Assembly: GCF_000761155.1 (NCBI RefSeq)
Contig: NZ_CP009533.1
Location: 1,922,001 to 1,986,000 of the forward strand
Reading direction: 5' to 3'
Source of the DNA: Pseudomonas rhizosphaerae
Lineage (GTDB): Bacteria; Pseudomonadota; Gammaproteobacteria; Pseudomonadales; Pseudomonadaceae
DNA length: 64,000 nucleotides
In this document: positions 51,293-61,013 of the stretch, in pieces
Numbering within the stretch: position 1 is the stretch's first letter
Layout: each line of letters opens with the position of its first letter
Position numbers and translations under genes: made by a program
Notes under the pieces: generated by a model
What the model saw: the letters and a program-made list of their open reading frames with translations, nothing else
Told to the model about the DNA's origin: nothing
The model's database searches: none

Positions 51293-51550
51293 ATGTTGTC
51301 CACCCTTGAACTGCGCAACATCATTGAAAGCAGTTTTCTGCCGCAGCGCTGCCAGTGCACCCAAGCCACCGACCGCTCCCTGACCGTACGGGTATTCGAC
51401 CACGCTACGCATAAGGTCGATTACACCTTGAGTGGTATCCGCACCGAGCAGTTGACCAGCAGCCGCGCGATCTCGAACCTGATCGCCGGCATGCGCACCG
51501 ACCTCAAGCGCCAGGGCCAACTGCCCAAAGCGGTTGGCGAATACCTGTAA
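51293..51550 (+). CDS. DUF1652-like small protein
   Basis: An 85-residue protein beginning MLSTLELRNIIESSFLPQRC, the characteristic opening of the Pseudomonas DUF1652 family. It continues SLTVRVFDHATHKVDYTLSGI and a helical end. Function of the family is not known. Divergent from ku. Confidence 0.82.
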   Translation: MLSTLELRNIIESSFLPQRCQCTQATDRSLTVRVFDHATHKVDYTLSGIRTEQLTSSRAISNLIAGMRTDLKRQGQLPKAVGEYL

Positions 51551-51576
51551 CACCGCCAACGCCACGGACACCACCC

Positions 51577-51668
51577 CCTGTAGCAGCGGCGCAAGCCGCG
51601 TCCGGCCACACCGCGGTCATTCAGACGGACCGCAATACTCGCCGATGCGGCTTGCGCCGCTGCTACAG
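51577..51668. repeat. REP inverted pair
   Basis: CTGTAGCAGCGGCGCAAGCC in one arm (51577-51603) and its inverted copy (51643-51668), about 40 bases apart. Same family as at 55384. Each arm contains a GC-rich imperfect palindrome; the pair forms a BIME-like unit. Confidence 0.88.
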
Positions 51669-51670
51669 TG

Positions 51671-51946
51671 TTAATCGCGGTAGAACACTTGGACCAGGTG
51701 GTAACCGAACTTGCTTTTTACCGGGCCGTGCACCGTACGCAGCGGTTTCTTGAAGATGATCTGATCGATCGCCCCCACCATCTGCCCGGGTCGCACCTCG
51801 CCCAGGTCTCCACCTCGTTTGCCCGAGGGGCACGTGGAATACTTCTTGGCCAGCACATCGAACGCCTCGCCCTTGGCGATACGCAGGCGCAGCGCTTCGG
51901 CTTCCTCGGCGGTCTTGACCAGAATGTGCCTTGCTTGTGCCTTCAT
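51671..51946 (-). CDS. Parvulin-type peptidyl-prolyl isomerase
   Basis: A 91-residue parvulin without signal peptide: ARHILVKTAEEAEAL at the start, then YSTCPSGKRGGDLGEVRPGQM, and KSKFGYHLVQV at the end (given by parts). Second parvulin of the window besides the one at 62978. Catalyses cis-trans proline isomerisation in the cytoplasm. Confidence 0.9.
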   Translation of the reverse strand: MKAQARHILVKTAEEAEALRLRIAKGEAFDVLAKKYSTCPSGKRGGDLGEVRPGQMVGAIDQIIFKKPLRTVHGPVKSKFGYHLVQVFYRD

Positions 51947-51988
51947 TACCCAGTGCTCGCTGAAAAAAGCCGCTGATTATGCCGCAAA

Positions 51989-54130
51989 TCAGGACAGGTT
52001 GATCATGTCGCGGATCTTGCTGCCCAGTCGCTCGAGGGAAAACGGTTTGGTGATCATGTCCATGCCCTCTGCCAGAAACCCGTAGCGCTCGGCCGCTTTC
52101 TCGGCATAACCGGTGATGAACAGCACCTTCAGGCCGGGCCGCTGCTGTCGGGCGATCTCCGCCAATTGCCGCCCATTGAGCCCCGGCAGGCCGACGTCGG
52201 TCACCAGCAGATCGATGTGCAGCCCAGCCTCGATCAGGGCCAGCGCGGCCGTCGCCTCGGCGGCCGAATGGGCGGCGTAGCCCAGTTCGTCCAGCACATC
52301 CAGCACCAGCATGCGCACCGCCGGATCGTCCTCGACCACCAGCACGCTTTCTCCGTCCTGTGCCATGGGTGGCGCGGCCGACGCGTGTTGTTCGGTGATA
52401 TCGCCTAAGGGTTCGAGGTGTCGCGGCAGGTACAGGCGCACGCAGGTGCCTTCACCCACTCGGCTCTGCAAAGTCACCTGGCCGCCGGACTGCTGGGCGA
52501 AGCCGTAGATCATCGACAACCCCAGCCCGGTGCCCTGGCCGATAGGTTTGGTGGTAAAGAAGGGATCGAACGCCTTGGCCAGCACCGGGGCACTCATGCC
52601 ACTGCCGTTGTCGCTGACCCGAAACATCACGTAGGCCCCCGGCTTGACCGGTTCCAGGGTCGCACCCTCGGGGGTCGCATCCAGTTCGCAGTTGGCCGTC
52701 TCGATGGTCAACACCCCGCTGTCGGGCATGGCATCGCGGGCATTGATGATCAGGTTGAGCAGGGCGTTTTCCAACTGGCTGGCATCGGTGTTCACTGGCC
52801 AAACGTCGGGCGCCAGTTGCAGACGTAATTGCAGGTGTTCACCCAGGGTCCGGCTGAACAGCTCCTCGAGTGAATGCACCAGCTCATTGGGCGCCAGACG
52901 CTTGCGATCCAGCGACTGCCGCCGCGAGAACGCCAGCAGGCGATGGGTCAGGCCGGCCGCACGGTGGGCGGAACTGACCGCCGCCTCGCTGAACCGCTTG
53001 ATCTCGCTGCTGCGCCCGGCGTCGATGTAACGCTGCATCAGGTCGAGGCTGCCGATGATGCCGGTGAGCATGTTGTTGAAGTCGTGGGCGATGCCGCCGG
53101 TCAACTGACCGAGCGCTTCCATTTTCTGCGCGTGGCGCAAGGCCTCTTCGGCGCGCTCGCGCTCCTGCATTTCGTTCTGCAGGCGCAGGTTGACCTCGGC
53201 CAGGGCCTGGGTGCGTTCGCTGACCCGGGTTTCCAGGTGCTCGTTGAGCTCGCGCAGGGCCTGCTCGACCTGACGACGATTCTGCACGTCCTCGGTCATG
53301 CCGAACCATTGCCGGATCACGCCCTCGGCATCCAGCCAGGGCAGGGCGCGGGCGTGCATCCAGTGGTAGCTGCCGTCGGCCATGCGCAGGCGGTACTCGG
53401 CGTCGTACGGACGGCCAGTGCTGACCGCCAGCTGCCAGGCATCCAGGGTCGGCAGATGGTCGTCCGGATGCACCAGTTGCGCCCAGTCGTCGTCGGGTCG
53501 CAGGCTGTGCATACCCGTCAGTTGCCGCCAGCGCTCGGTCTGGCTCTCGCCGTCGGTGCGGCCATTGGCCTCGGCGGTCCAGTGCACTGCCGGGGACAGC
53601 TCGATGGCCATGCGAAAATGCGCTTCGCTGTCCCGCAGCTCCTGTTCGGCGCGCTTGCCTACCGCGCTCACTTCGCGCCGCTCGTTGGCCTCGATGGCGG
53701 TGACCAGAATGCCGGCCACGCGCTCGTTCTCATCGCGAATCGGGCTGTAGGTGAGGTCCAGCCAGACCTTCGCCCAATGGTCCTCGCGCGGCAGGTTGAA
53801 GTCCTTTTCGTTGAAAGTGCGCACCTCTCCCTGCAACACGGCGGCGTAGATCGGGTCGGTGAACGGCTTGAGTTCCGGCCAGATGCTGTCCACCGGCTGG
53901 CCCAGCGCCCGTGGGTGGTTGCTGCCCACCAGCAGGGCAAAGGCGTCGTTGTACAGCTGGCACAGCTGCGTGCCCCACAGCAGCAGCATCGGCATGGGCG
54001 AGTGGGTGACGATGTCCACGGCTGTGCGCAGGCTTTGCGGCCAGGCGTCGGGGCCGGGCAGGGGACTGTCGGCCCAATCCATGCTGGCGATCAATGTCGC
54101 GACCTTGCCGCCCACAGGTGAGGCATTCAT
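51989..54130 (-). CDS. Hybrid sensor kinase, PAS-PAS-HisKA-HATPase-REC
   Basis: A 713-residue soluble hybrid kinase. Two PAS domains: about 30-150, ending in the PAC-like SPIRDENERVAGILVTAIE, and about 165-295 with VHPDDHLPTLDAW. A coiled-coil linker leads to HisKA ([14 protein letters not shown]), HATPase (NARDAM, DNGSGMS, GTGLGLSMIYG) and a receiver with LLVTDVGLPG and MITKPFS. No transmembrane part. AAGGA precedes the ATG. Signal unknown. Confidence 0.9.
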   Translation of the reverse strand: MNASPVGGKVATLIASMDWADSPLPGPDAWPQSLRTAVDIVTHSPMPMLLLWGTQLCQLYNDAFALLVGSNHPRALGQPVDSIWPELKPFTDPIYAAVLQGEVRTFNEKDFNLPREDHWAKVWLDLTYSPIRDENERVAGILVTAIEANERREVSAVGKRAEQELRDSEAHFRMAIELSPAVHWTAEANGRTDGESQTERWRQLTGMHSLRPDDDWAQLVHPDDHLPTLDAWQLAVSTGRPYDAEYRLRMADGSYHWMHARALPWLDAEGVIRQWFGMTEDVQNRRQVEQALRELNEHLETRVSERTQALAEVNLRLQNEMQERERAEEALRHAQKMEALGQLTGGIAHDFNNMLTGIIGSLDLMQRYIDAGRSSEIKRFSEAAVSSAHRAAGLTHRLLAFSRRQSLDRKRLAPNELVHSLEELFSRTLGEHLQLRLQLAPDVWPVNTDASQLENALLNLIINARDAMPDSGVLTIETANCELDATPEGATLEPVKPGAYVMFRVSDNGSGMSAPVLAKAFDPFFTTKPIGQGTGLGLSMIYGFAQQSGGQVTLQSRVGEGTCVRLYLPRHLEPLGDITEQHASAAPPMAQDGESVLVVEDDPAVRMLVLDVLDELGYAAHSAAEATAALALIEAGLHIDLLVTDVGLPGLNGRQLAEIARQQRPGLKVLFITGYAEKAAERYGFLAEGMDMITKPFSLERLGSKIRDMINLS

Positions 54131-54215
54131 TGCGTTATCCTTTGATTTACCGCGGCTGGGTCTCCAGCCAAGCTATAGCGTACTTTCAACGACGGCCTTC
54201 GCAGGACCCCAGCAC

Positions 54216-55472
54216 ATGGAAATTCAAGCATTGCTCAAGCTCCTGGCCAGTCAGGATGGTTCCGACCTCTACCTGTCCACCGGCGCGCCACCCTGTGCCA
54301 AGTTCAACGGCGTGCTCAAGCCGCTCAGTGCCGAGGCGTTGAAGCCCGGCGACATCGCCGAAATCGCCGCCGGCATCATGGACGCCGAGCAGCGTATCGA
54401 TTTCGAGCGCGAGCTGGAAATGAATCTCGCGCTGTCGATCCACGGGGTAGGGCGCTTTCGCGTCAACATCTTCAAGCAGCGCAACGAAGTGTCCATTGTC
54501 GCACGCAACATCAAACTCGACATTCCCAGCTTCGAAGACCTCAAGCTGCCGCGCAAGCTGCTCGACGTGATCATGGAAAAACGCGGCCTGGTGCTGTTCG
54601 TCGGTGCCACTGGGTCGGGCAAGTCGACGTCGCTGGCAGCATTGATCGACTACCGCAACCGCAACAGCAGCGGGCACATCATAACCATCGAGGACCCGGT
54701 GGAGTTCATCCATCGGCACAAGAAGTCGATCATCAACCAGCGCGAAGTGGGGGTCGACACACGCAGTTTCCAGGCAGCTTTGAAAAACACCCTGCGCCAG
54801 GCTCCGGACGTGATCCTGATCGGCGAGATACGCGACCGCGAAACCATGGAGCATGCACTGGCGTTCGCCGACACCGGTCACCTGGCCATTTCCACCCTGC
54901 ACGCCAACAACGCCAACCAGGCACTGGACCGCATCATCAACTTCTTCCCCGAAGACCGTCGTCCGCAGTTGCTCAACGATCTGGGCAACAACCTGCAGGC
55001 GTTCGTCTCGCAGCGGCTGGTGCGCACCACCGACGGCAAGCGCCGCGCGGCGGTAGAAGTGATGCTGGGCACCCCGACCATCCGCGACTTCATTCACCGC
55101 AACGAATTTTCCGAACTCAAGGGCATCATGGAAAAATCCGTGAACCTGGGCATGCAGACCTTCGACCATGCGTTGTACGAGTTGGCCATCGAAGGAGCGA
55201 TCAGCGAGGAAGAAGCGCTGAAGAACGCCGATTCGGTGAACAACCTGCGCCTGCGCTTGAAGCTGCACGGCGAGGAAGGCGTGCAACACACCACCGCCCC
55301 AGCCCCACCCACACCCGCCCCGACCGCAAAAGCGCGGATTGGGGCCTGGTGGCAGATGACCCAGAAACACCCTGATCACCGCCCCTGTAGCAGCGGCGCA
55401 AGCCGCGTCCGGCCGCACCGCGCCGTTCCAGAAACACCGCCGGCGCAACTGATGGAACGCGAACCCCTGTAG
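54216..55472 (+). CDS. pilU: Type IV pilus retraction ATPase PilU
   Basis: A 418-residue PilT/PilU-family hexameric ATPase: Walker A GATGSGKS at residues 130-137, ISTLHANNANQAL (His box) and Walker B VILIGEIRD. AGGAC lies upstream of the ATG. The last ~35 residues (from about HPDHRPCSSGASR) are read from a REP element and the stop TAG is inside the second REP copy, so this tail is not part of the conserved protein; P. aeruginosa PilU has 382 residues. Confidence 0.9.
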   Translation: MEIQALLKLLASQDGSDLYLSTGAPPCAKFNGVLKPLSAEALKPGDIAEIAAGIMDAEQRIDFERELEMNLALSIHGVGRFRVNIFKQRNEVSIVARNIKLDIPSFEDLKLPRKLLDVIMEKRGLVLFVGATGSGKSTSLAALIDYRNRNSSGHIITIEDPVEFIHRHKKSIINQREVGVDTRSFQAALKNTLRQAPDVILIGEIRDRETMEHALAFADTGHLAISTLHANNANQALDRIINFFPEDRRPQLLNDLGNNLQAFVSQRLVRTTDGKRRAAVEVMLGTPTIRDFIHRNEFSELKGIMEKSVNLGMQTFDHALYELAIEGAISEEEALKNADSVNNLRLRLKLHGEEGVQHTTAPAPPTPAPTAKARIGAWWQMTQKHPDHRPCSSGASRVRPHRAVPETPPAQLMEREPL

Positions 55473-55557
55473 CAGCGGCGCAAGCCGCGTCCAGATTCAC
55501 CGCGTTCATCCAGGCACACCGCGTATGCCGCCGACGCGGCTCGTGCCGCTGCTACAG
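55384..55557. repeat. REP cluster overlapping the pilU 3' end
   Basis: Two direct copies (55384-55410 and 55466-55492) of CCTGTAGCAGCGGCGCAAGC and one diverged inverted copy (55532-55557). The first copy is translated as part of pilU; the second supplies its stop; the third touches the stop of the convergent hydrolase gene. Confidence 0.88.
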
Positions 55558-56352
55558 GTGGATCTCCACCGCCAGGGGCAGATGGTCCGACAGATGCGTC
55601 CAGGGCTTGTTGCCCAGGATGATCGGCCCGTGGCTGGTCGCGTTCCTAACATACACCCGGTCCAGGCGCAGCAACGGAAACCGCGCCGGGTAGGTCTTGG
55701 CCAACTGGCCGTTATGGCGCTCGAACGCCTCATGCAGATCCTGCCGCTTGGCCAGCGTCGCATTGCCGCGAAGCTGCCAATCGTTGAAATCCCCGGCGAT
55801 GATCACCGGCGCATCGGCAGGCAATGAATCGAGCAATTGCCCCAACAGCGCCAACTGCAACTGTCGATGGCTTTCCAGCAGCGACAGGTGCACGCAGATC
55901 GCGTGGACCTCGTCATGCCCTGGCACTTGCAGCACGCAATGCAACAGGCCGCGACGCTCGGGCCCGGTGATCGAGATGTCGAGGTTGGTGTAACGCAGGA
56001 TGGGGTACTTGGACAGCACCGCATTGCCGTGGTGGCCGTCCGGATACACCGCGTTGCGCCCGTAGGCGAAATCGCTCCACATGCTGTCGGCAAGGAACTC
56101 GTACTGTGACATCTGCGGCCAGTTGGAAAACTTCGACGCGTGGCCATCGTGGCCGCCCAGCACTTCCTGCAGGAACACCAGGTCGGCGCTGGTGCTGCGC
56201 ACCGCCTCGCGCAGTTCGGGCAGGATGAAACGACGGTTGAAAGCGGTAAAACCCTTGTGTGTATTCACCGTCAGCACCCGCAGGCGATGCACTTCACGGG
56301 GCTGGTCCGGCGCTTGCGCACCGAGCGGTTCGCTGGGGGGAGCGATGGTCAC
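55552..56352 (-). CDS. Endonuclease/exonuclease/phosphatase-family hydrolase
   Basis: A 266-residue EEP-fold enzyme; the GTG start giving MTIAPPSEPL has AAGGAG upstream, a GTG five codons earlier is also open. Motifs: VLTVNTHKGF, FLQEVLGG (Glu), CVHLSLLE, IIAGDFNDW (Asp, Asn) and LSDHLPLAVEI (Asp-His). It is a Mg-dependent phosphodiesterase or nuclease; substrate unknown. No signal peptide. Confidence 0.88.
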   Translation of the reverse strand: MTIAPPSEPLGAQAPDQPREVHRLRVLTVNTHKGFTAFNRRFILPELREAVRSTSADLVFLQEVLGGHDGHASKFSNWPQMSQYEFLADSMWSDFAYGRNAVYPDGHHGNAVLSKYPILRYTNLDISITGPERRGLLHCVLQVPGHDEVHAICVHLSLLESHRQLQLALLGQLLDSLPADAPVIIAGDFNDWQLRGNATLAKRQDLHEAFERHNGQLAKTYPARFPLLRLDRVYVRNATSHGPIILGNKPWTHLSDHLPLAVEIHL

Positions 56353-56416
56353 AGAAGCTCCTTGCACATGAGAATGTCCTTACTCCGACTTTGCCGGCAC
56401 TGGGCGGTTCCCCGCC

Positions 56417-57187
56417 TCATTGCGCCAGCCAGCCACCGTCGATGTTCCAGGCCGCACCACGGACCTGGCTACCGGCCTCGCTACACAGGAACATGACCAG
56501 CTCGCCCAGGTGCTCGGGCGTGACGAATTCCAGTGACGGCTGCTTTTCGGCGAGCAATTCTCGCTGGGCGGCAGCTGGATCACCGCCCCTGGCCGCACGA
56601 TCGTCAATCTGCTTCTGCACCAGCGGAGTCAGCACGAAACCCGGGCAGATGGCGTTGCAGGTAATCTGCGTGGTGGCCGTTTCCAGTCCCACCACCTTGG
56701 TCAGACCGATCACCCCGTGCTTGGCCGCCACATACGCGGACTTGCCCACCGAGCCGACCTGGCCGTGCACCGAAGCGATATTGACGATCCGCCCCCAGCC
56801 TTTCTCGCGCATGCCAGGCAGTGCCAGGCGCGTGCCGTGGAAGACCGAAGACAGGTTGATCGCAATGATCGCGTCCCAGCGCTCCACGGGAAACGCCTCG
56901 ACCGCCGCCACGTGCTGGATGCCGGCATTGTTGACCAGAATGTCGACACCGCCGAAGCTGGCCTGGACGTACTCGAACAGCTCGGCCAGTTGCGTCGGGT
57001 CACTGACGTCGGCGCCGTGATGGGCAACCTGGGTGCCGTGTCGGCGCACTTCGGCCAGGGCCTGCGCCGGGTCGCCGAAGCCGTTGATCACGACGTTTGC
57101 GCCGTGACGTGCCAGCACCGAGGCGATGCCCAGGCCGATGCCGCTGGTGGAACCGGTAACCAAAGCTGTCTTGCCGTCGAGTGCCAT
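56417..57187 (-). CDS. hbdH: D-3-hydroxybutyrate dehydrogenase
   Basis: A 256-residue short-chain dehydrogenase. NAD site TGSTSGIGLG at residues 11-20, NNAG, Ser in NIASVHG and the YVAAKHG catalytic Tyr/Lys. The NAICPGFVLTPLVQKQIDDR segment is typical of 3-hydroxybutyrate dehydrogenases. It interconverts 3-hydroxybutyrate and acetoacetate in ketone body / PHB use. Confidence 0.88.
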   Translation of the reverse strand: MALDGKTALVTGSTSGIGLGIASVLARHGANVVINGFGDPAQALAEVRRHGTQVAHHGADVSDPTQLAELFEYVQASFGGVDILVNNAGIQHVAAVEAFPVERWDAIIAINLSSVFHGTRLALPGMREKGWGRIVNIASVHGQVGSVGKSAYVAAKHGVIGLTKVVGLETATTQITCNAICPGFVLTPLVQKQIDDRAARGGDPAAAQRELLAEKQPSLEFVTPEHLGELVMFLCSEAGSQVRGAAWNIDGGWLAQ

Positions 57188-57226
57188 GCGCGTTACCTCA
57201 GAGGTTGTCGTGCAATCTATACCACG

Positions 57227-58804
57227 CTACACCAGCGCTGCCTGCAGCAATTCCTGGGTATAGGGGTGGCGGGGGGCGCTGAACAGCCGGTCGGTGGGGC
57301 CATGCTCCACCACCTGGCCGTCCTTGACCACAATCACATCATGGGCCAGCGCCCGCACCACCGCCAGGTCGTGGCTGATGAACAGGTAGGTCAAGCCATG
57401 GCGCTCCTGCAGCTGTTGCAGCAACTGCACCACCTGCTTCTGCACCGTGCGGTCGAGGGCCGAAGTCGGCTCGTCCAGCAGCATCAGGGCAGGACGCAGC
57501 ACCAACGCGCGGGCGATGGCGATGCGTTGACGCTGACCGCCGGAAAACTCATGGGGGTAGCGATGCCGCGCTGCCGGATCCAGGCCCACCTCGCGCAGCA
57601 CCTGGATCACCTGCTCGTCGCACGCGCGGGCGTGGGCGCCGCTGTGCACTTCCAGGCCCTCGCTGATGATTTGCGCCACCGACATGCGCGGGCTGAGGCT
57701 GCCGAATGGGTCTTGGAACACCACCTGCATCTGCTTGCGCCAGGGCCGCATCTGCTTCTGGTCCAGGCCGTCGAGGGCCTGGCCCTGAAAGCGGATGCCG
57801 CCCTGGGAGTCGAGCAGGCGCAGGATCGCCTGGCCCAGCGTCGACTTGCCCGAGCCGGACTCGCCGACGATGCCCAGGGTCTTGCCCTGTTGCACGCTCA
57901 GGCTGATGCCATCCACCGCCTTGACGAACTCGCGTGGCTTGCGAAACAGCCCGCCGTCCAAGGGGTACCAGACCTTCAACTGTTCGACCTGCAACAGCTC
58001 CGGACGGGTCTCGTGAAACAGCGCCACGCCGGCCGGCTCGGCGTCCAGCAACAGTTGGCTGTAGGGATGCTGTGGCGCGCTGAACAGCTGCTCGCAAGGG
58101 GCCTGCTCGACGATCTCCCCGGCGCGCATCACACACACGTGCTGGGCGATGCTGCGCACCAGGTTGAGGTCGTGGCTGATCAATAGCAGCGACATGCCCA
58201 GGCGCTCCTGCAACGACTTGAGCAGCAGCAGGATGCGTCGCTGCACCGTGACGTCCAGCGCGGTAGTGGGCTCGTCGGCGATCAGCAGTTGCGGTTCGCA
58301 GGCCAGTGCCATGGCGATCATCACGCGCTGGCGCTGCCCACCGGACAACTGGTGGGGGTAGGCCTTCAAGCGTTTGTGCGGTTCGCGGATGCCGACCATT
58401 TCAAGCAGTTCCAGAATGCGCGCTTCGGCCTGCTTGCCGCCCATGCCCTTGTGCACCAGCAGGGTTTCACCGATCTGCTTCTGCACCGTGTGCAGCGGGT
58501 TCAGCGAGGTCATGGGCTCCTGGAAGATCATCGCAATGCGATCGCCACGCATGCGGCGCAAGGTCGCCGCATCGGCGCCCAGCAGTTCCTGCCCCTGGTA
58601 GCGGACGCTGCCGCTGCTCTGGCAGCCGCTGGCCGGCAGCAGTTGCAGGATGGAATGGGCCGTCACCGACTTGCCCGAACCCGATTCACCGACCAGGGCC
58701 ACGCACTGGCCGACGGGAATGTCGAAACCGACATCCTTGGCCGCCGCCTGGCCATTGAAGGCCACGTTGAGGTGGCGGATCTCGATGAGGTTTTCAGCGG
58801 TCAT
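57227..58804 (-). CDS. yejF: Oligopeptide ABC transporter, dual ATP-binding subunit YejF
   Basis: A 525-residue fusion of two ABC ATPase domains. Each has GESGSGKS (about residues 35-42 and 313-320), the signature LSGGQRQR or FSGGQRQR, and a Walker B aspartate ([22 protein letters not shown]). It powers the YejBE permease with YejA as binding protein, the whole set being contiguous on the minus strand here as the last gene. Confidence 0.93.
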   Translation of the reverse strand: MTAENLIEIRHLNVAFNGQAAAKDVGFDIPVGQCVALVGESGSGKSVTAHSILQLLPASGCQSSGSVRYQGQELLGADAATLRRMRGDRIAMIFQEPMTSLNPLHTVQKQIGETLLVHKGMGGKQAEARILELLEMVGIREPHKRLKAYPHQLSGGQRQRVMIAMALACEPQLLIADEPTTALDVTVQRRILLLLKSLQERLGMSLLLISHDLNLVRSIAQHVCVMRAGEIVEQAPCEQLFSAPQHPYSQLLLDAEPAGVALFHETRPELLQVEQLKVWYPLDGGLFRKPREFVKAVDGISLSVQQGKTLGIVGESGSGKSTLGQAILRLLDSQGGIRFQGQALDGLDQKQMRPWRKQMQVVFQDPFGSLSPRMSVAQIISEGLEVHSGAHARACDEQVIQVLREVGLDPAARHRYPHEFSGGQRQRIAIARALVLRPALMLLDEPTSALDRTVQKQVVQLLQQLQERHGLTYLFISHDLAVVRALAHDVIVVKDGQVVEHGPTDRLFSAPRHPYTQELLQAALV

Positions 58805-58835
58805 GGGCAGGAGCCTTGTGGGGTGACAGGGAGGG

Positions 58836-58914
58836 CCTCTTCGCGGGCAGAGCCCGCTCCCACAAGGACCTGTTGAAAACCGAACTTGTGGGAGCGGGCT
58901 CTGCCCGCGAAGGG
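58836..58914. repeat. REP inverted pair between yejF and yejE
   Basis: Arms 58836-58866 and 58885-58914 are near-perfect inverted copies of a unit with TCGCGGGCAGAGCCCGCTCC. This is a different REP type from that at 51577 and 55384. Lying in the yej operon, it could form a stable mRNA stem and affect yejF dosage. Confidence 0.88.
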
Positions 58915-58932
58915 CGCCCTGCCAATCTCAAC

Positions 58933-59952
58933 TCAAGCACGCGGATCAAACGCATCGCGCAGCCCCTCTCCAATGAACACCAGCAGCGACAGTATCAGCG
59001 CCAGGGTGAAAAACGCGGTAAAGCCCAGCCACGGCGCCTGCAGGTTCTGCTTGCCCTGGGCGATCAACTCGCCCAGCGAAGCACTGCCCGCCGGCATGCC
59101 GAAGCCCAGAAAATCCAGCGCCGTGAGGGTCGAGATCGCCCCGGTCAGAATGAACGGCAGAAAGCTCAAGGTCGCGTTCATGGCATTGGGCAGGATGTGC
59201 CGCAGGATGATCTTGCGGTCCGACAACCCCAGCGCCCGCGCGGCCTTCACGTATTCGAGATTGCGCCCGCGCAGAAACTCGGCGCGCACCACGTCCACCA
59301 GCGCCAGCCAGGAAAACAGCGCCATGATGCCCAGCAACCACCAGAAATTGGGCTCCACGAAACCCGACAGAATGATCAACAGGTAAAGCACCGGCAGCCC
59401 CGACCAGACCTCTAGCAGACGCTGGCCGAACAAATCCACCCAACCGCCGTAGTAGCCCTGCAACGCCCCGGCGCCAATACCGATCAGCGAGCTGATCAAG
59501 GTCAGCGCCAGGGCAAACAGAATCGACACCCGCGCGCCGAAGATCACCCGCGCCAGCACGTCGCGCGACTGGTCGTCGGTGCCCAGCCAGTTGGTCGTCG
59601 ACGGTGGGCTAGGGGCGGGCTGGGTCAGGTCGTAGTTGGGCGTGTCGGCGCTGAACGGAATCGGCGGAAACAGCATCCAGCCGCCGCGCGAGGCGATCAG
59701 CTGGCGCACGTAGTCACTGCGGTAGTCGGCCTGGAACGGCAACTGCCCGCCGAACTCCTGTTCGGTGTGACGCTTGAACACCGGAAAGTACAGTTCGCCG
59801 TCGTACTTGAGCACCAGCGGCTTGTCGTTGGCCACCAGCTCGCCGCCCAGGGTCAGGGCGAATAAAGCCAGGAACAGCCACAGTGACCACCAGCCGCGGC
59901 GGTTCTGCTTGAAGCGGTCCAGGCGACGACGGGCCAGGGGCGACAGACGCAT
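58933..59952 (-). CDS. yejE: Oligopeptide ABC transporter permease YejE
   Basis: A 339-residue inner-membrane permease; start [14 protein letters not shown] at the TGATG overlap with yejB. An N-terminal anchor (WWSLWLFLALFALTL), a long periplasmic part and the DppC/OppC-type membrane core with SRDVLARVIFGARVSILFAL and the EAA-like RALGLSDRKIILRHILPNA follow. Confidence 0.93.
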   Translation of the reverse strand: MRLSPLARRRLDRFKQNRRGWWSLWLFLALFALTLGGELVANDKPLVLKYDGELYFPVFKRHTEQEFGGQLPFQADYRSDYVRQLIASRGGWMLFPPIPFSADTPNYDLTQPAPSPPSTTNWLGTDDQSRDVLARVIFGARVSILFALALTLISSLIGIGAGALQGYYGGWVDLFGQRLLEVWSGLPVLYLLIILSGFVEPNFWWLLGIMALFSWLALVDVVRAEFLRGRNLEYVKAARALGLSDRKIILRHILPNAMNATLSFLPFILTGAISTLTALDFLGFGMPAGSASLGELIAQGKQNLQAPWLGFTAFFTLALILSLLVFIGEGLRDAFDPRA

Positions 59953-61013
59953 CAGGCATTCCTCGCGCTGAAGTCGATGCGCGGATCGACCAGGGTGTAG
60001 CACAGGTCGCCGATCAGTTTGATCAGCAGCCCCAGCAGGGTAAAGATGAACAGCGAGCCGAACACCACCGGATAGTCCCGCGACACGGCCGCCTCATAGC
60101 TCAGCCGGCCCAGCCCGTCGAGGGAGAAGATCACCTCGATCAACAACGAGCCGGCGAAGAACACGCTGATGAACGCCTGGGGCAGGCCGGCCACGACCAG
60201 CAGCATGGCGTTGCGGAACACGTGGCCGTACAGCACCCGTTGCTCGCTCAGGCCCTTGGCCCGCGCAGTCACCACGTATTGGCGGGTGATTTCGTTGAGA
60301 AACGAATTCTTGGTCAGGATGGTCAGCGTGGCGAAACCGCCGATCACCAGCGAGGTCACCGGCAGTACCAGGTGCCAGAAATAATCGGCCACCTTGCCCA
60401 GCAGGCTGAGCTCGGCAAAGTTGTCCGACACCAGGCCGCGCACCGGAAACCAGTTCAGCGAGGTACCACCGGCGAACACCACGATCAGCAGCATGGCGAA
60501 CAGGAACGCCGGCATGGCATAGCCGATGATGATCAGGCTGCTGCTCCACACGTCGAAGCGGCTGCCGTGGCGCACCGCCTTGCGGATGCCCAGCGGGATC
60601 GACACCAGGTAGGTGATCAGGGTTGCCCAGAACCCCAGCGAGAGGGTCACCGGCATCTTGTCCAGAATCAGGTCGGTGACCTTGGCGCCGCGAAAGAAAC
60701 TGCTACCGAAATCCAGCACCGCGTAGCTCTTGATCATCAGCCACAGGCGTTCGTGGGCCGGCTTGTCGAAGCCGTACTGGCGCTCGATGTCCTTGATCAG
60801 CTTGGGGTCCAGCCCGCGGCTGGCCCGCGAGCCCCCTTGCACCATGTCGCCACCGCCGCCGGTGACGCTGCCGCCGCCCACACCCTGCAGGCGTGCGATG
60901 GCCTGTTCCACCGGGCCGCCCGGCGCGGCCTGGACGATGGCGAAGTTGACCAGCAGGATCGCCAGCAGGGTCGGCACGATCAGCAGCAGGCGGCGTAACG
61001 TGTAACCCAGCAT
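59952..61013 (-). CDS. yejB: Oligopeptide ABC transporter permease YejB
   Basis: A 353-residue permease; start [20 protein letters not shown] at the TGATG overlap with yejA. N-terminal segment, then a Gly-rich periplasmic loop ([17 protein letters not shown]) and the DppB-type core with [20 protein letters not shown], which is the EAA coupling loop. Pairs with YejE. Confidence 0.93.
   Translation of the reverse strand: MLGYTLRRLLLIVPTLLAILLVNFAIVQAAPGGPVEQAIARLQGVGGGSVTGGGGDMVQGGSRASRGLDPKLIKDIERQYGFDKPAHERLWLMIKSYAVLDFGSSFFRGAKVTDLILDKMPVTLSLGFWATLITYLVSIPLGIRKAVRHGSRFDVWSSSLIIIGYAMPAFLFAMLLIVVFAGGTSLNWFPVRGLVSDNFAELSLLGKVADYFWHLVLPVTSLVIGGFATLTILTKNSFLNEITRQYVVTARAKGLSEQRVLYGHVFRNAMLLVVAGLPQAFISVFFAGSLLIEVIFSLDGLGRLSYEAAVSRDYPVVFGSLFIFTLLGLLIKLIGDLCYTLVDPRIDFSARNA

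Noticed and set aside
54186..55448. Minus-strand open frame of 420 codons
   Set aside because: Lies opposite pilU; no motifs.
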